DNA from: Scrofimicrobium canadense
GTDB lineage: Bacteria; Actinomycetota; Actinomycetes; Actinomycetales; Actinomycetaceae
DNA: 64,000 nt
Direction: 5' to 3'
NCBI RefSeq assembly: GCF_009696615.1
Contig: NZ_VULO01000003.1
Location: 124,001 to 188,000, forward strand
Part shown: in pieces, positions 56,001 to 63,632 of the stretch
How positions within the stretch are numbered: position 1 is the stretch's first letter
How the letters are laid out: every line of letters begins with the position of its first letter
The notes under the pieces: generated by a model
Told to the model about the DNA's origin: nothing
What the model saw: only the letters and a program-made list of their open reading frames with translations
The model's database searches: none
Made by a program: the position numbers and the translations under genes

Positions 56001-56138
56001 AACGTTGGCGACAATAAGGGTCGTTGGCTGTTTTTTGCTTGCTGCGATTGACTCTATGATCTCTGTGAGGTTCTCGCTGCTTCCTCTTGCAACCACAATG
56101 GCCAAAACTCGCGGAAGCGCGATCTTTTCATCGATCAT
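53004..56138 (-). CDS. GT2-family glycosyltransferase with large membrane domain
   Basis: The 1044-aa protein combines an N-terminal GT-A domain (about 1-260; VLAIVVARG at the start, the nucleotide-sugar site YMWLLHDDTKPHPEALE, and LDPHLGPFGDGLEYGRRLRRSGYRV) with a C-terminal part that has about a dozen membrane segments and external loops (260-1015). It is probably a cell-envelope polymer glycosyltransferase. The acceptor is unknown. Its ATG overlaps the whiB stop (TAATG). The C-terminal tail is acidic. Confidence 0.85.
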   Translation of the reverse strand: MIDEKIALPRVLAIVVARGSSENLTEIIESIAASKKQPTTLIVANVDAPADSHDIARHLRELFGTRAWVVDLPAVKNFGEAIRATLTSDSIVGTYTYMWLLHDDTKPHPEALEALVMRAERGGTIAAVGPKQVRWGTRDEVLEVGIEATRSGRRLPLTGIGEIDQGQYDDRGDVLAVGTAGMLVRAEVWRHTRGLDPHLGPFGDGLEYGRRLRRSGYRVTVEPRAVVEHAQQSFPPDDPIPSYGARREAQLYNWMVACPPLMPILLLIWLVIWSPIRAIGRLVSRQPRLAASEIKAFFLLIAALPAVARARRRVRRTARVPRSALTPLEASSKELRQRLRSVRKIDKTPRELLGGMDSLSLRLWQRSRRRSALILGLSLVVTTATSYLLWYRYLAGIEGGDWINLPATWTQLWEQSWSLWSAGGNGAPGPAASLLTVISVLTAPLSLTGMSPLSFGIVLMMLAWPGAFLGGWALAGSMSRSLPIRVAVGLLWMGLPPLTVALENGQLGQVIAWVALPYVFACLWRVGRALPVFRVHGLEDFTGWRPTDPILWGALGALALIVASSAAPGIVLIVIPVAYLIAWTPCPLPRSCPEGLRATVVQRTIGATVLWVPAAVWLLPSWPLLWKDFAALFDTTGIASQPLSFSPLLLMTVIPAVVTILWALGSLVVTVWRPLPHPWLARVTGVVVVGCLGILIGTYGVSLTPAALWAPIFLGLITIGMCAVKHSGIRPHEGKFSAAQWRRGILASTIGVAGLVGAAALFIQFLSAPVLAPASSPLIPVIAQEAQKSPRAGRLLVLQSGEDGVTAQLWRGVRTQVIDRSWGLRHGPLEGDAALAQAVGTLAARPSESAAQALASHAIDLVLIPQNSEDEQLRDNLDASGGMERIGTTDLGTLWRVRPQGNIPARVTLNGDVIPAGEGNVDVAVAADSGSLYMAENHDAGWSAWFNGTELEPIEDVDYGWRQGFDFPGGEGRLVITYRSAPQVTWGVLGAVTGIVALALAVPWKPRRTTWHAVSSEEEIGPRQETASDTEDLESDREAVDSES

Positions 56139-56425
56139 TAGCCTGCTTCGCGGCGAAGGCGACGCCTCTCACGTTCAGAGAGACCTCCCCAAATACCAAA
56201 TCTCTCATCGTTTGCAAGAGCGTATTCGAGGCATTCTGCACGAACTTCGCATTGTGAGCATACCGACTTGGCTTCCCGGCTAGAACCGCCCTTTTCGGGA
56301 AAGAAAGCTTCCGGGTCTGTCTGAGCACACAGCGCTAGTTGTTGCCAGGCAAGGGGTCCATCAAGTGCCTCTGCGGTGTCGTCATCAACCCACGTGATGA
56401 CGCCCTCACCGAAGATATTCCACAC
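56138..56425 (-). CDS. whiB: WhiB-family iron-sulfur transcription regulator, WhiB2-like
   Basis: Wbl proteins bind a [4Fe-4S] cluster and act with the primary sigma factor. In the 95-aa product the four ligands are C33, C56, C59 and C65 (spacing C-x22-C-x2-C-x5-C), followed by the GIWGGLSERERRRLRREAG turn and basic tail. The context upstream of a GT2 and near TIGR03089 matches WhiB2/WhmD, which is needed for septation. GTG start with a G-rich site (AGAGGGGG) upstream. Confidence 0.93.
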   Translation of the reverse strand: MWNIFGEGVITWVDDDTAEALDGPLAWQQLALCAQTDPEAFFPEKGGSSREAKSVCSQCEVRAECLEYALANDERFGIWGGLSERERRRLRREAG

Positions 56426-56458
56426 AAGGGCCCCCTCTGAGAAGTAGCTGTCCCACTA

Positions 56459-56506
56459 ATTACACAGGTGTAGTTCTCATTCGTCAAACGGAAACAGCAA
56501 ACTGTT
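56459..56506 (-). promoter_or_regulatory. whiB promoter with upstream palindrome
   Basis: On the minus strand TTGACG (56482-56487), a 17-bp spacer and TGTAAT (56459-56464) form a strong promoter about 35 nt upstream of the whiB start. Just beyond the -35, AACAG and CTGTT (56493-56497, 56502-56506) form a palindrome with a 4-bp centre, a plausible activator or repressor site. Confidence 0.65.
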
Positions 56507-56570
56507 ACGACACGCCGCACGTTTTGGTAATTTGTCACAGTCAGGCGCGTATACTCGCTAAGCTCAAGAT

Positions 56571-57164
56571 GTGGCAGAACAAACTCTTTCTACATTCATA
56601 GGAAATCTAGCAGCACTTTCAACTCCTGTGCTGACCTGGTACGGAAAAGATCGTATCGAGCTCTCCGGAGCAAATCTGGCGCGATGGCTCGCAAAGACCG
56701 AGAATCTCTTAGCCGAAGAATTTCCATTTGGAGGAGGGACCTATTTGCTGGATGCACCTTTGTCGTGGAGGATTTTTCCGTGGGACGCAGTGTGTAGATT
56801 TCGGGGTTGGGTTCTGTCAGACTCTCCTGATTTGTTAATCACTGACTCTCCAATGCCCAATACGGCTGAGGTAGTTGTAGCCCAGCCTCTTGAATCTTTA
56901 GCCCTCACATGGCCTACAGAGCTTGCGCCAGGCATCGTCGATGGCGCGGCAGATGTTATGGGTCAAGCGGACCAGCTTCTGGTCCCGTCGTCAGAGACTC
57001 TCACCTTTCCTGACGAGGCGAGACGTCGTCTTATCTTCGCTTCTCACAGCACCTATAGAGATGTCCTGGATACCCTGGGGGCAGGTGGCACTGCCGTAGT
57101 AGTTGACCCACTCTACGTCTCCGACAAAGTACTTGAGAAAATAAGAGTCCAAGAAAAGGTGTAG
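56571..57164 (+). CDS. TIGR03089-family protein
   Basis: The 197-aa product starts at a GTG. It resembles the N-terminal part of acyl-CoA/AMP-ligase-like folds (LTWYGKDRIELSGANLARWLAKTENLLAEEF), as described for this actinobacterial family found next to whiB2. No complete AMP-binding motif is present, so enzymatic activity is doubtful. A TATACT hexamer lies 15 nt upstream of the start; the ribosome binding site is poor. Confidence 0.75.
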   Translation: MAEQTLSTFIGNLAALSTPVLTWYGKDRIELSGANLARWLAKTENLLAEEFPFGGGTYLLDAPLSWRIFPWDAVCRFRGWVLSDSPDLLITDSPMPNTAEVVVAQPLESLALTWPTELAPGIVDGAADVMGQADQLLVPSSETLTFPDEARRRLIFASHSTYRDVLDTLGAGGTAVVVDPLYVSDKVLEKIRVQEKV

Positions 57165-57211
57165 CCTCGCACAAGCGATCTCTATTCCTCGATCCAGAAG
57201 GTAGTTTTTCC

Positions 57212-57658
57212 ATGACACGCCAGTTGGTCGAATACCAATCCGCTCCCCTGCGCAGCAATGATGGGCTGACCTACGGCGAACGGGTTGCTCTCATTCTTGG
57301 AGTTTCGGCGGGACAAGTCGCAAAGACTCTCGTGATTGATTGCGGAACTGAACTCATTGTGGTGATTGCTCCTGCAGATAGAGAAGTCTCACTGAAGCGG
57401 ATCGCTAGGACATGTGGCGTCAAGAAGGCACATCTGGCAAGTCCCGCACAGGTCCTCAAAGCAACTGGATATCGCCCAGGCGGCGTCTCACCCTTTCTTC
57501 GAGGTAAGCCTCCTATAAAGACATGGATAGATTCTTCCCTTGCTGGTCACGACGCCATTTATGTATCCGCTGGGCGTCCTGGAGCAGCCTTCCGAGTATC
57601 CCCGCAGGAACTAGCCAATGAGACCGCTGCGCGATTCGTAGAGCTTACCGGTAACTGA
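57212..57658 (+). CDS. ybaK: YbaK/EbsC-family aminoacyl-tRNA deacylase
   Basis: YbaK removes misacylated Cys or Ala from tRNA(Pro). The 148-aa product has QVAKTLVIDCGTELIVVIAPADREVSLKRIA, the conserved Lys at QVAKTL, and GYRPGGVSPF with later YVSAGRPGAAFRVSPQEL. It lies between the TIGR03089 gene and copy B of the 68-nt element. Confidence 0.92.
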   Translation: MTRQLVEYQSAPLRSNDGLTYGERVALILGVSAGQVAKTLVIDCGTELIVVIAPADREVSLKRIARTCGVKKAHLASPAQVLKATGYRPGGVSPFLRGKPPIKTWIDSSLAGHDAIYVSAGRPGAAFRVSPQELANETAARFVELTGN

Positions 57659-57675
57659 TTAGTCGTCTTACGGAC

Positions 57676-57743
57676 CCGATGTGCACGGGGAGGTGCGATG
57701 TGCGTGCGCCCCCTGCACATTGAGTCACCCAACGCACATTGAC
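57676..57743 (-). repeat. 68-nt dyad-symmetric intergenic element, copy B
   Basis: Read on the minus strand it matches copy A (39680-39747) at 53 of 68 positions without gaps, with the same four ATGTGC/GCACAT sites at positions 5, 24, 41 and 60. It lies 18 nt after ybaK and ends 35 nt before the PadR operator. It is inverted relative to copy A. Confidence 0.75.
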
Positions 57744-57777
57744 AACAATCCACTCAGCGGTTCACTCTCAGCAAATT

Positions 57778-57826
57778 AACGATATATCGTTGACATGAGA
57801 GTTTCTCCGTGTAACGATATATCGGT
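57778..57826 (+). promoter_or_regulatory. padR promoter with two CGATATATCG operators
   Basis: Two palindromes, AACGATATATCGTT (57778-57791) and AACGATATATCGGT (57813-57826), are 35 bp apart. They enclose a perfect -35 TTGACA (57790-57795) and overlap the likely -10 around 57812-57818. Such paired sites would let the PadR protein repress its own promoter. Confidence 0.75.
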
Positions 57827-57844
57827 AACTGTTAAGGAGCAATC

Positions 57845-58399
57845 ATGAGATTCATACATCACCCACACTGCACACCAGAACCAGAAGAACACCGCTATCG
57901 CCATCACGAAAACCCCTGGGGACCACCACATCACGGTCATGGTCCCCGCGGTGGCGGCCGGGGAATGCGTGCGCGACGCGGTGACGTGCGTCTAGCTCTT
58001 CTATCAGTTCTTGAGGAGGGGCCAGCTAATGGCTACGGACTCATCAAGCGGATTGAAGAGCGCACGGACGGGATGTGGAAAACCAGCCCCGGATCGACAT
58101 ATCCGACGTTGGCGCAACTCGTTGATGAAGGAATGGTCAGTGCCTCACCACAAGAAAACGGAGGAACTATCTACACTCTGACCGATTCGGGTAGAGAAAC
58201 TCTCCACAATGAGGCAGCGCGCATTGCCGAATTATGGAATGGTCCTAGAGGCGGCTATGAGGGAGGTGCAGAACTGCGTGAGGCGGTCGGCCAGCTCAAG
58301 CAGTCACTGCGCGCAGCTGCCATGCGCCTCGATCGCCAAGGACGCCTACGGTTGGTAGACATGATCAAATCACTGCAAGAAGAAGTAGAAAAACTCTAA
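57845..58399 (+). CDS. PadR-family transcriptional regulator
   Basis: The 184-aa product has a His-rich, Pro/Gly-rich N-terminus (about 1-40, more than ten His) and a PadR winged helix (about 50-115; RGDVRLALLSVLEEGPANGYGLIKRIEERTDGMWKTSPGSTYPTLAQLVDEGMV). The C-terminal helix for dimerisation follows. The His-rich tail suggests metal binding. AAGGAG is six nt upstream. Autoregulation is indicated by the palindromes in its promoter. No target gene is adjacent; glnD is convergent. Confidence 0.9.
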   Translation: MRFIHHPHCTPEPEEHRYRHHENPWGPPHHGHGPRGGGRGMRARRGDVRLALLSVLEEGPANGYGLIKRIEERTDGMWKTSPGSTYPTLAQLVDEGMVSASPQENGGTIYTLTDSGRETLHNEAARIAELWNGPRGGYEGGAELREAVGQLKQSLRAAAMRLDRQGRLRLVDMIKSLQEEVEKL

Positions 58400-60078
58400 C
58401 CCCACTGCAGCTGCACTTGACTCATGAGCTGCCGCATGAGTGCAGCGCGCCAGGGGCTCCATGCTTTTGGCCCAGCACCCAAAGAGTCTGCAAAAGTCAA
58501 AGCCTCAAGCATCACCACCATATCCCGACGTCCCGATACCGCGTTCACAAGCGTCTCGCTGGTTAACGGATCCTCAGGATCAGCTTCTGTCGATAGCGTT
58601 GCAAGCAGCAGATGGTTTTCAATAAGAGCAATGACATCAGCTTTTTGCGCTATCCCCATCTCGTCTAGAAGTGGAGCGGCCAATGCGGCCCCGTGTGCCG
58701 CATGATGCACTCCCCCATGAGGTGGCTGTTTACCTAAGTCGTGCAATAGAGCAGTGAGCAGCAGGGTATCGGGATATGGGATTGGGCGACCGTCCCATTC
58801 AGCTTCGGTTCCCGCAATGATCGCCTGTGCTCGAATGACCGTTTCAATGAGATGCCGGTCCACAGTCCATTGATGAAAGTCTGCACTCTGAGGCCGACCT
58901 CTAAGCCCAGCCCACTGTGGAATCCACCAGACGGGAATCCCCACACGGTCAAGTTGTTCCCAAGTGTCCCTGAGCCCGGGACCTGCCCCCAGTAAATCAA
59001 TAAGCGAATCAACGCGTTGCGGAGTCCACTCAAATGGCATTCCGATTGTTTCAGCCATATCTGCCAGGGTGGCTGGAGAGATCGGAATGCGGTGGGTGGC
59101 CCCCCAGCACGCTATCTCGAAAACTCGATCAGGGTCATGGGCATCGGCAGGGCGCCTAAAACAGAGAGTTCCCTCAGTTACTTGAAGGGAATCCGAAACC
59201 CAGTCAGGATCCACACGGGGCCGCTTGCGCCTCAGAGACAATCCCATAGGGCCCCAGGACTTCTGTGACGCTTTTGCCGCAACAGCCGCCTCTCGCACTT
59301 GATCAGAGATGATTTCTGAAGCGTCTCGTAGAGCTCTCATCATGCGCGTCTCTGACGCGTATCCGGCCATTTCCGACACGTCTTCTTGATAGGCACGCAT
59401 GAGACGGGTGGCCTGGCGTCCTGTCACTCGATGCAGAGCATCGCGCACATCTAAAATAATGGTTTCCGACTGTGCAACCGCTGGTCGGTCAAAATCAGTC
59501 AGCCATGATGTCGACAATGCCAACAGGAAGTCCACATCACGGAGCCCACCTTCTGAGTATTTGAGGTCGGGTTCGTTGAGACGGTCGAGTCGGTCGAACC
59601 TTTTCCAACGTCGCTCAGCGTCAGCCAACAGATCACCAGCGCGCCGCCTCGCAGCCTTACGATACTCGTCGAGAATCCGAGAGACGGTAGTGCGCGATAG
59701 TTCTTCATTTCCGGCTACGTGAGTAAGGTGCAACAACCCGGTCAAGGCAGGAAGGTCGGCGCCTGCTATCTCTGCAGCTTGTGCTGGTGTACGTACCGAA
59801 TGGTCGACTCCCAACCCAGAGTCCCACAGCCCTTGAACAAACTGTGTGATCGCCTCTTCACCATCGTCTAATCGCGAAATCGGCCCGGGTAAAAGGACAA
59901 CTACATCGAGGTCGGATCGTGGCCCTCCAACATCTCGACCGAAGCTTCCCACCAGCCCTAATGCCGCCCCTGGAAGAGCTTCCTCCACCTGTTTCCACCT
60001 GTCTATCAAATATTCTCTGACAAGGTGGGAATAGCTGGAGCGCTCCGGGGCGGCATCGAGTTGTTCGCTGAGTTTCAC
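58396..60078 (-). CDS. glnD: PII uridylyltransferase GlnD, lacking ACT domains
   Basis: GlnD modifies and demodifies PII in response to glutamine. The 560-aa product has the nucleotidyltransferase motif (GSFGR at 44-48, SDLD at 55-58), the GlnD-specific helical region (KYSEGGLRDVDFLLAL) and an HD domain (ALLHDLGK, about 444; ENHLL). It ends just after the HD domain. The two C-terminal ACT domains that sense glutamine in E. coli are absent, and the normal length is about 800-900 aa. The reading frame is clean, so this is not an obvious frameshift. It overlaps glnB by 4 nt. Confidence 0.88.
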   Translation of the reverse strand: MKLSEQLDAAPERSSYSHLVREYLIDRWKQVEEALPGAALGLVGSFGRDVGGPRSDLDVVVLLPGPISRLDDGEEAITQFVQGLWDSGLGVDHSVRTPAQAAEIAGADLPALTGLLHLTHVAGNEELSRTTVSRILDEYRKAARRRAGDLLADAERRWKRFDRLDRLNEPDLKYSEGGLRDVDFLLALSTSWLTDFDRPAVAQSETIILDVRDALHRVTGRQATRLMRAYQEDVSEMAGYASETRMMRALRDASEIISDQVREAAVAAKASQKSWGPMGLSLRRKRPRVDPDWVSDSLQVTEGTLCFRRPADAHDPDRVFEIACWGATHRIPISPATLADMAETIGMPFEWTPQRVDSLIDLLGAGPGLRDTWEQLDRVGIPVWWIPQWAGLRGRPQSADFHQWTVDRHLIETVIRAQAIIAGTEAEWDGRPIPYPDTLLLTALLHDLGKQPPHGGVHHAAHGAALAAPLLDEMGIAQKADVIALIENHLLLATLSTEADPEDPLTSETLVNAVSGRRDMVVMLEALTFADSLGAGPKAWSPWRAALMRQLMSQVQLQWG

Positions 60079-60413
60079 AATGCGTTAGAACCACGTTCGC
60101 CAGTTCGGACACGGATTATTTCTTCGACTGGAGTCACCCACACCTTCCCGTCGCCGATCTTCCCGCTAGCTGCAGCTTCAACAATGGCATCAAGAGCTGC
60201 GGGAACAAGATCGTCTTCAACAAGGGTCTCTAAGCGAATCTTGGGAACAACTGTAATGTTGTACTCGGCCCCTCGATAAAACTCACTATGTCCCTTTTGC
60301 CGTCCCGACCCAGATGCCTCGGAAATAGTAGCCCCGGTAATACCGATAGCTTCCAGAGCTTCCCTCACCGCACCCAAACGGTGCGGCTGAATGATTGACG
60401 TAATCAGTTTCAT
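60075..60413 (-). CDS. glnB: nitrogen regulatory protein PII
   Basis: PII senses ATP/ADP and 2-oxoglutarate and controls AmtB. The 112-aa product has the T-loop GRQKGHSEFYRGAEY with the modifiable Tyr51, the B-loop (GKIGDGKVWV) and C-loop. In amtB operons this protein is often called GlnK. It lies between amtB (16 nt) and glnD (4-nt overlap). Confidence 0.96.
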   Translation of the reverse strand: MKLITSIIQPHRLGAVREALEAIGITGATISEASGSGRQKGHSEFYRGAEYNITVVPKIRLETLVEDDLVPAALDAIVEAAASGKIGDGKVWVTPVEEIIRVRTGERGSNAL

Positions 60414-60429
60414 TTCGCGTCCTTACTCG

Positions 60430-61755
60430 TTATGCCAGACGGCTGGCTGCAGTGGGAGCTTCATAGGCTGATTCTGAATGTTCAGCAATGTCAATGCCTC
60501 GCAATTCGTCTTCAGCGGAGATTCTCCAGCCAATCGTGTATTTGAGAATCAGTGCTATCACTAGTGTAACGACACCGGATATTAGAATCGCGACTGCAGC
60601 AATAATCACCTGAATGAGCAACTGCGCACCACCGCCGCCGTAGAAGAGCCCAGTGTCGGTCGCAAGGAAGCCAATGGCAACTGTACCAATGATTCCGCCA
60701 ACGAAGTGGACACCGACAACATCGAGAGAATCATCGTAGTTGAATTTGTACTTCAAGCTCACGGCCCATGCGCAGACCAAGCCAGCAATGAGGCCAAGGA
60801 TCAGAGAACCTATTGGGTCAAGAGCTCCTGCAGCGGGTGTAATAGCCACTAAACCAGCGACTGCACCTGAGGCAATACCAAGAGACGTTGGCTTTCCGGT
60901 ACGTATTTTTTCGTAGATCATCCAACCGCACATGGCTGCGCCTGCAGCTGTCGTGGTATTGACCCAAGCCATTCCAGCAAGGCCATCAGCTGTAAATGCC
61001 GAACCTGCATTGAATCCAAACCATCCGAAGAATAGCAAGGCTGATCCCAACATGACCATCGGAAGGTTGTGCGGCCTCATTCCCTCTTTGTTGAAACCGG
61101 GCCGACGTCCGATCACCAAAGCAATCACAAGAGCTGCCATACCGGCGTTAATGTGCACTACCGTTCCCCCCGCAAAGTCGATAGGTGCGACGTTAGCGAC
61201 CCCATCAGTAGTGCCAAAGAGCGCCGCCGCTATAGACCCCTCACCACCAGAGAGAATGCCTCCTCCCCACACCATGTGAGCCATCGGGAAGTACGCAAGG
61301 GTTACCCAGATAACGACAAAGATCACCCATGCTGAAAACTTCACACGCTCAGCAAGCGATCCTGCAATTAGTGCCGTTGTTATCATGGCGAAAGTGACCT
61401 GAAACGCCACAGACACCCACATTGGAACGCCAAAGTCATCAACTGCAGCACCATCGAAGGTTCCTAATAATCCAAATTGTTCAAATGGATTAGCGAAGAC
61501 TCCTCCAATCGATTCATTGCCGTAACTCATTGACCATCCCCACAGCGGATAGATCACTGCTACTACTGCCACTACCCCGAAAGTCATCATCATCATATTG
61601 AGTACAGACTTTGCGCGGGACATGCCCCCATAAAAAAGCGCCACGGCGGGGGTCATAAGGAGAACGAGTGAAGCTGATACCAACATCCATGCGGTTGCTC
61701 CAGAATCCCACGTTGCCCCGAGGTCAATCAAACCTACTGGATCATCTGGTCCCAT
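60430..61755 (-). CDS. amtB: ammonium transporter AmtB
   Basis: AmtB conducts ammonium/ammonia across the membrane and is blocked by PII. The 441-aa product has about 11 membrane segments, the N-terminal ALFYGGMSRAKSVLNMMMM motif, DFAGGTVVHINAG (pore His) and the second pore His in VVGVHFVGGIIGTVAIG. AGGAAGG is 7 nt upstream. It is the first gene of amtB-glnB-glnD and is divergent from znuC. Confidence 0.97.
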   Translation of the reverse strand: MGPDDPVGLIDLGATWDSGATAWMLVSASLVLLMTPAVALFYGGMSRAKSVLNMMMMTFGVVAVVAVIYPLWGWSMSYGNESIGGVFANPFEQFGLLGTFDGAAVDDFGVPMWVSVAFQVTFAMITTALIAGSLAERVKFSAWVIFVVIWVTLAYFPMAHMVWGGGILSGGEGSIAAALFGTTDGVANVAPIDFAGGTVVHINAGMAALVIALVIGRRPGFNKEGMRPHNLPMVMLGSALLFFGWFGFNAGSAFTADGLAGMAWVNTTTAAGAAMCGWMIYEKIRTGKPTSLGIASGAVAGLVAITPAAGALDPIGSLILGLIAGLVCAWAVSLKYKFNYDDSLDVVGVHFVGGIIGTVAIGFLATDTGLFYGGGGAQLLIQVIIAAVAILISGVVTLVIALILKYTIGWRISAEDELRGIDIAEHSESAYEAPTAASRLA

Positions 61756-61795
61756 TTTTCTGCCTTCCTGTGGATCGGAACGGACAATCTCACAA

Positions 61796-61873
61796 TATCG
61801 AGATAGTTTTGATCGTTTCTTTTCTTGTTCATGATTTGGACAACCTTAAATGACGACTCAATCAATCGTTGAT
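61796..61873 (-). promoter_or_regulatory. AT-rich control region with palindromes upstream of amtB
   Basis: Two palindromes lie in the amtB side of the divergent gap: TATC-GA-GATA (61796-61805) and ATCAA-TCG-TTGAT (61861-61873). They are plausible sites for a nitrogen regulator such as AmtR or GlnR, but they do not match either consensus exactly. The region is clearly more AT-rich than its surroundings. Confidence 0.4.
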
Positions 61874-61914
61874 AAATATAAAGTAATTTGTAAGTAAAGA
61901 CTATTTCGTGTTCT

Positions 61915-61932
61915 TGACATTCGTTCTCATTA
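61915..61932 (+). promoter_or_regulatory. Zur-like box upstream of znuC
   Basis: TGACATTCGTTCTCATTA resembles the mycobacterial Zur operator (TGAAAATCATTTTCATTA; 14 of 18 positions agree, from memory of the consensus). It overlaps a TTGACA -35-like hexamer (61914-61919) 17 nt before the znuC ATG. The zur gene is three genes downstream. Zinc repression of znuCB is the natural reading. Confidence 0.55.
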
Positions 61933-61948
61933 CCGTCACGATTGAGCT

Positions 61949-62695
61949 ATGACAATCCCCCCAGTTGCTTTCAATGACCTCGAGGTCTCGTATGGAGAAA
62001 ACGTCGTATTGCACGGCATCACAGCATCGGTTACCCCCGGATCGTGCGTGGCGATAACGGGTAGCAACGGATCTGGAAAATCAACACTCGTGAAGGCAAT
62101 TCTTGGAATAGCTCCCGTCAGTGCTGGCAGCATAAGACTTTATGGAGAGGAGAAACGAGAAAAAATCCCGTGGCGACGCATCGGATACGTGCCTCAAAGG
62201 ATGTCTGTTGGGGGCGGGGTCTCTTCAACGGTTCGAGAAGTCGTATTAACCGGGTTATTGGGCCCACGACAATGGTGGCTTCCTCGAGGGGTTGAAAAGA
62301 GACTTGATGAAGTCTTGGACCATGTTGGACTCTCACATCGGAAGTCCGACGCTTTCAGTATCCTTTCCGGTGGACAACAACAGCGCGCCCTCATTGCGCG
62401 GGCACTGATTCGCCATCCTGACCTTCTCATGTTGGACGAACCGTTAACAGGTCTTGATACGCATAACCGAAAGGCTCTGGCTGAGATTGTCGGTAAACAT
62501 AAGGAACAAGGACACACCAGTATGATCGTCCTCCATGAGCTGGGCGAGCTGGCACCCTTGGTCGATAGAGAATTACGCATAAGCGCCGGACATATAGTGC
62601 ACGATGGTCCTTGTACTCACGCGGTACATGAGCTGCATTCACACCACGAAGAGCCAACCATGACGTCCTTTGAACTTGGAATGGATGTACTGTGA
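61949..62695 (+). CDS. znuC: zinc/manganese ABC transporter ATP-binding protein
   Basis: The 248-aa ATPase has Walker A GSNGSGKST (38-46), the signature LSGGQQQR, and Walker B LLMLDEP. A His-rich C-terminal stretch (HAVHELHSHHEEP) fits zinc handling. Its end overlaps znuB by 4 nt. No substrate-binding lipoprotein gene is next to it. Confidence 0.92.
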   Translation: MTIPPVAFNDLEVSYGENVVLHGITASVTPGSCVAITGSNGSGKSTLVKAILGIAPVSAGSIRLYGEEKREKIPWRRIGYVPQRMSVGGGVSSTVREVVLTGLLGPRQWWLPRGVEKRLDEVLDHVGLSHRKSDAFSILSGGQQQRALIARALIRHPDLLMLDEPLTGLDTHNRKALAEIVGKHKEQGHTSMIVLHELGELAPLVDRELRISAGHIVHDGPCTHAVHELHSHHEEPTMTSFELGMDVL

Positions 62696-63558
62696 TAATA
62701 GAGCTTCTCTCATCTCCCCTCATGATCCGTTCCCTCATTGCAGCTGTTCTTGTTGGATTTTCAGCACCCGTTGTAGGAACCTATTTGGTTCATCGCAGAC
62801 TTTCCATGCTCGGTGATGGTATCGGACACGTCGCTCTTACAGGCGTTGCATTGGGCTGGTTGGTTGGGACAGGAATGCATGTGGTAGCACCTGATCAACT
62901 CGCAATTCCAGGTGCTATAGTCGCTTCAGTACTTGGAGCCATCGGGATCGAAACCGTGAGATACACAGGACGGGCGTCAGCTGACGTCGCTTTAGCAATT
63001 CTCTTCTATGGCGGCATAGCAGGGGGTGTTCTGCTCATGGGAATTGCTGGGGGGACCTCCACTCAACTCAACTCATACCTTTTCGGCTCCATTGCTACGG
63101 TATCGTGGTTCGACATTAGCGTGATTGCGGTACTTGCGATCGTGGTAGTAGCAGTCGGCATTGGCCTACGACCAGCGTTGTTTTCAGTGACGAACGACGA
63201 GGACTTCGCACGTTCAACGGGTCTTCCAGTCCGTTCCCTATCCATGCTTATTGCAATCTTGGCTGCCCTCACAGTAGCAATTTCTATGCGAGTCGTAGGC
63301 GCCCTATTAGTGTCGGCGCTGATGATTATTCCCGTCGCAACAGTGCAGCTATTTAGTCGTTCTTTCACAAAGACAATGCTGTTCTCCATGGCCCTCGGCG
63401 CAATCCTCTGTGTCGTCGGATTGGTCGTCACGTACACCGTAGATCTCTCTCCTGGAGCAATGATCGTCGTCATAGCTATTGCACTGTACGCCGTCGCTTC
63501 CCTACTTCGTCCTGGCGGTATCGAGGGCAGAACGCGCCGACGCTCACAAGTGAAATAA
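62692..63558 (+). CDS. znuB: zinc/manganese ABC transporter permease
   Basis: The 288-aa protein belongs to the ABC-3 permease family, with about eight or nine membrane segments. The typical APVVGTYLVHRRLSMLGDGIGHVALTGVALG and ALLVSALMIIPVATVQLFSRSF motifs are present. It starts at a GTG overlapping znuC. The basic tail (GRTRRRSQVK) is cytoplasmic. Confidence 0.93.
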   Translation: MIIELLSSPLMIRSLIAAVLVGFSAPVVGTYLVHRRLSMLGDGIGHVALTGVALGWLVGTGMHVVAPDQLAIPGAIVASVLGAIGIETVRYTGRASADVALAILFYGGIAGGVLLMGIAGGTSTQLNSYLFGSIATVSWFDISVIAVLAIVVVAVGIGLRPALFSVTNDEDFARSTGLPVRSLSMLIAILAALTVAISMRVVGALLVSALMIIPVATVQLFSRSFTKTMLFSMALGAILCVVGLVVTYTVDLSPGAMIVVIAIALYAVASLLRPGGIEGRTRRRSQVK

Positions 63559-63632
63559 CCATCATCATGCAGACATGCGTAGAATTGTAGCCTATCCTTA
63601 TAAGGTGATCCTAAGTACAGGAGTGGCACGTA

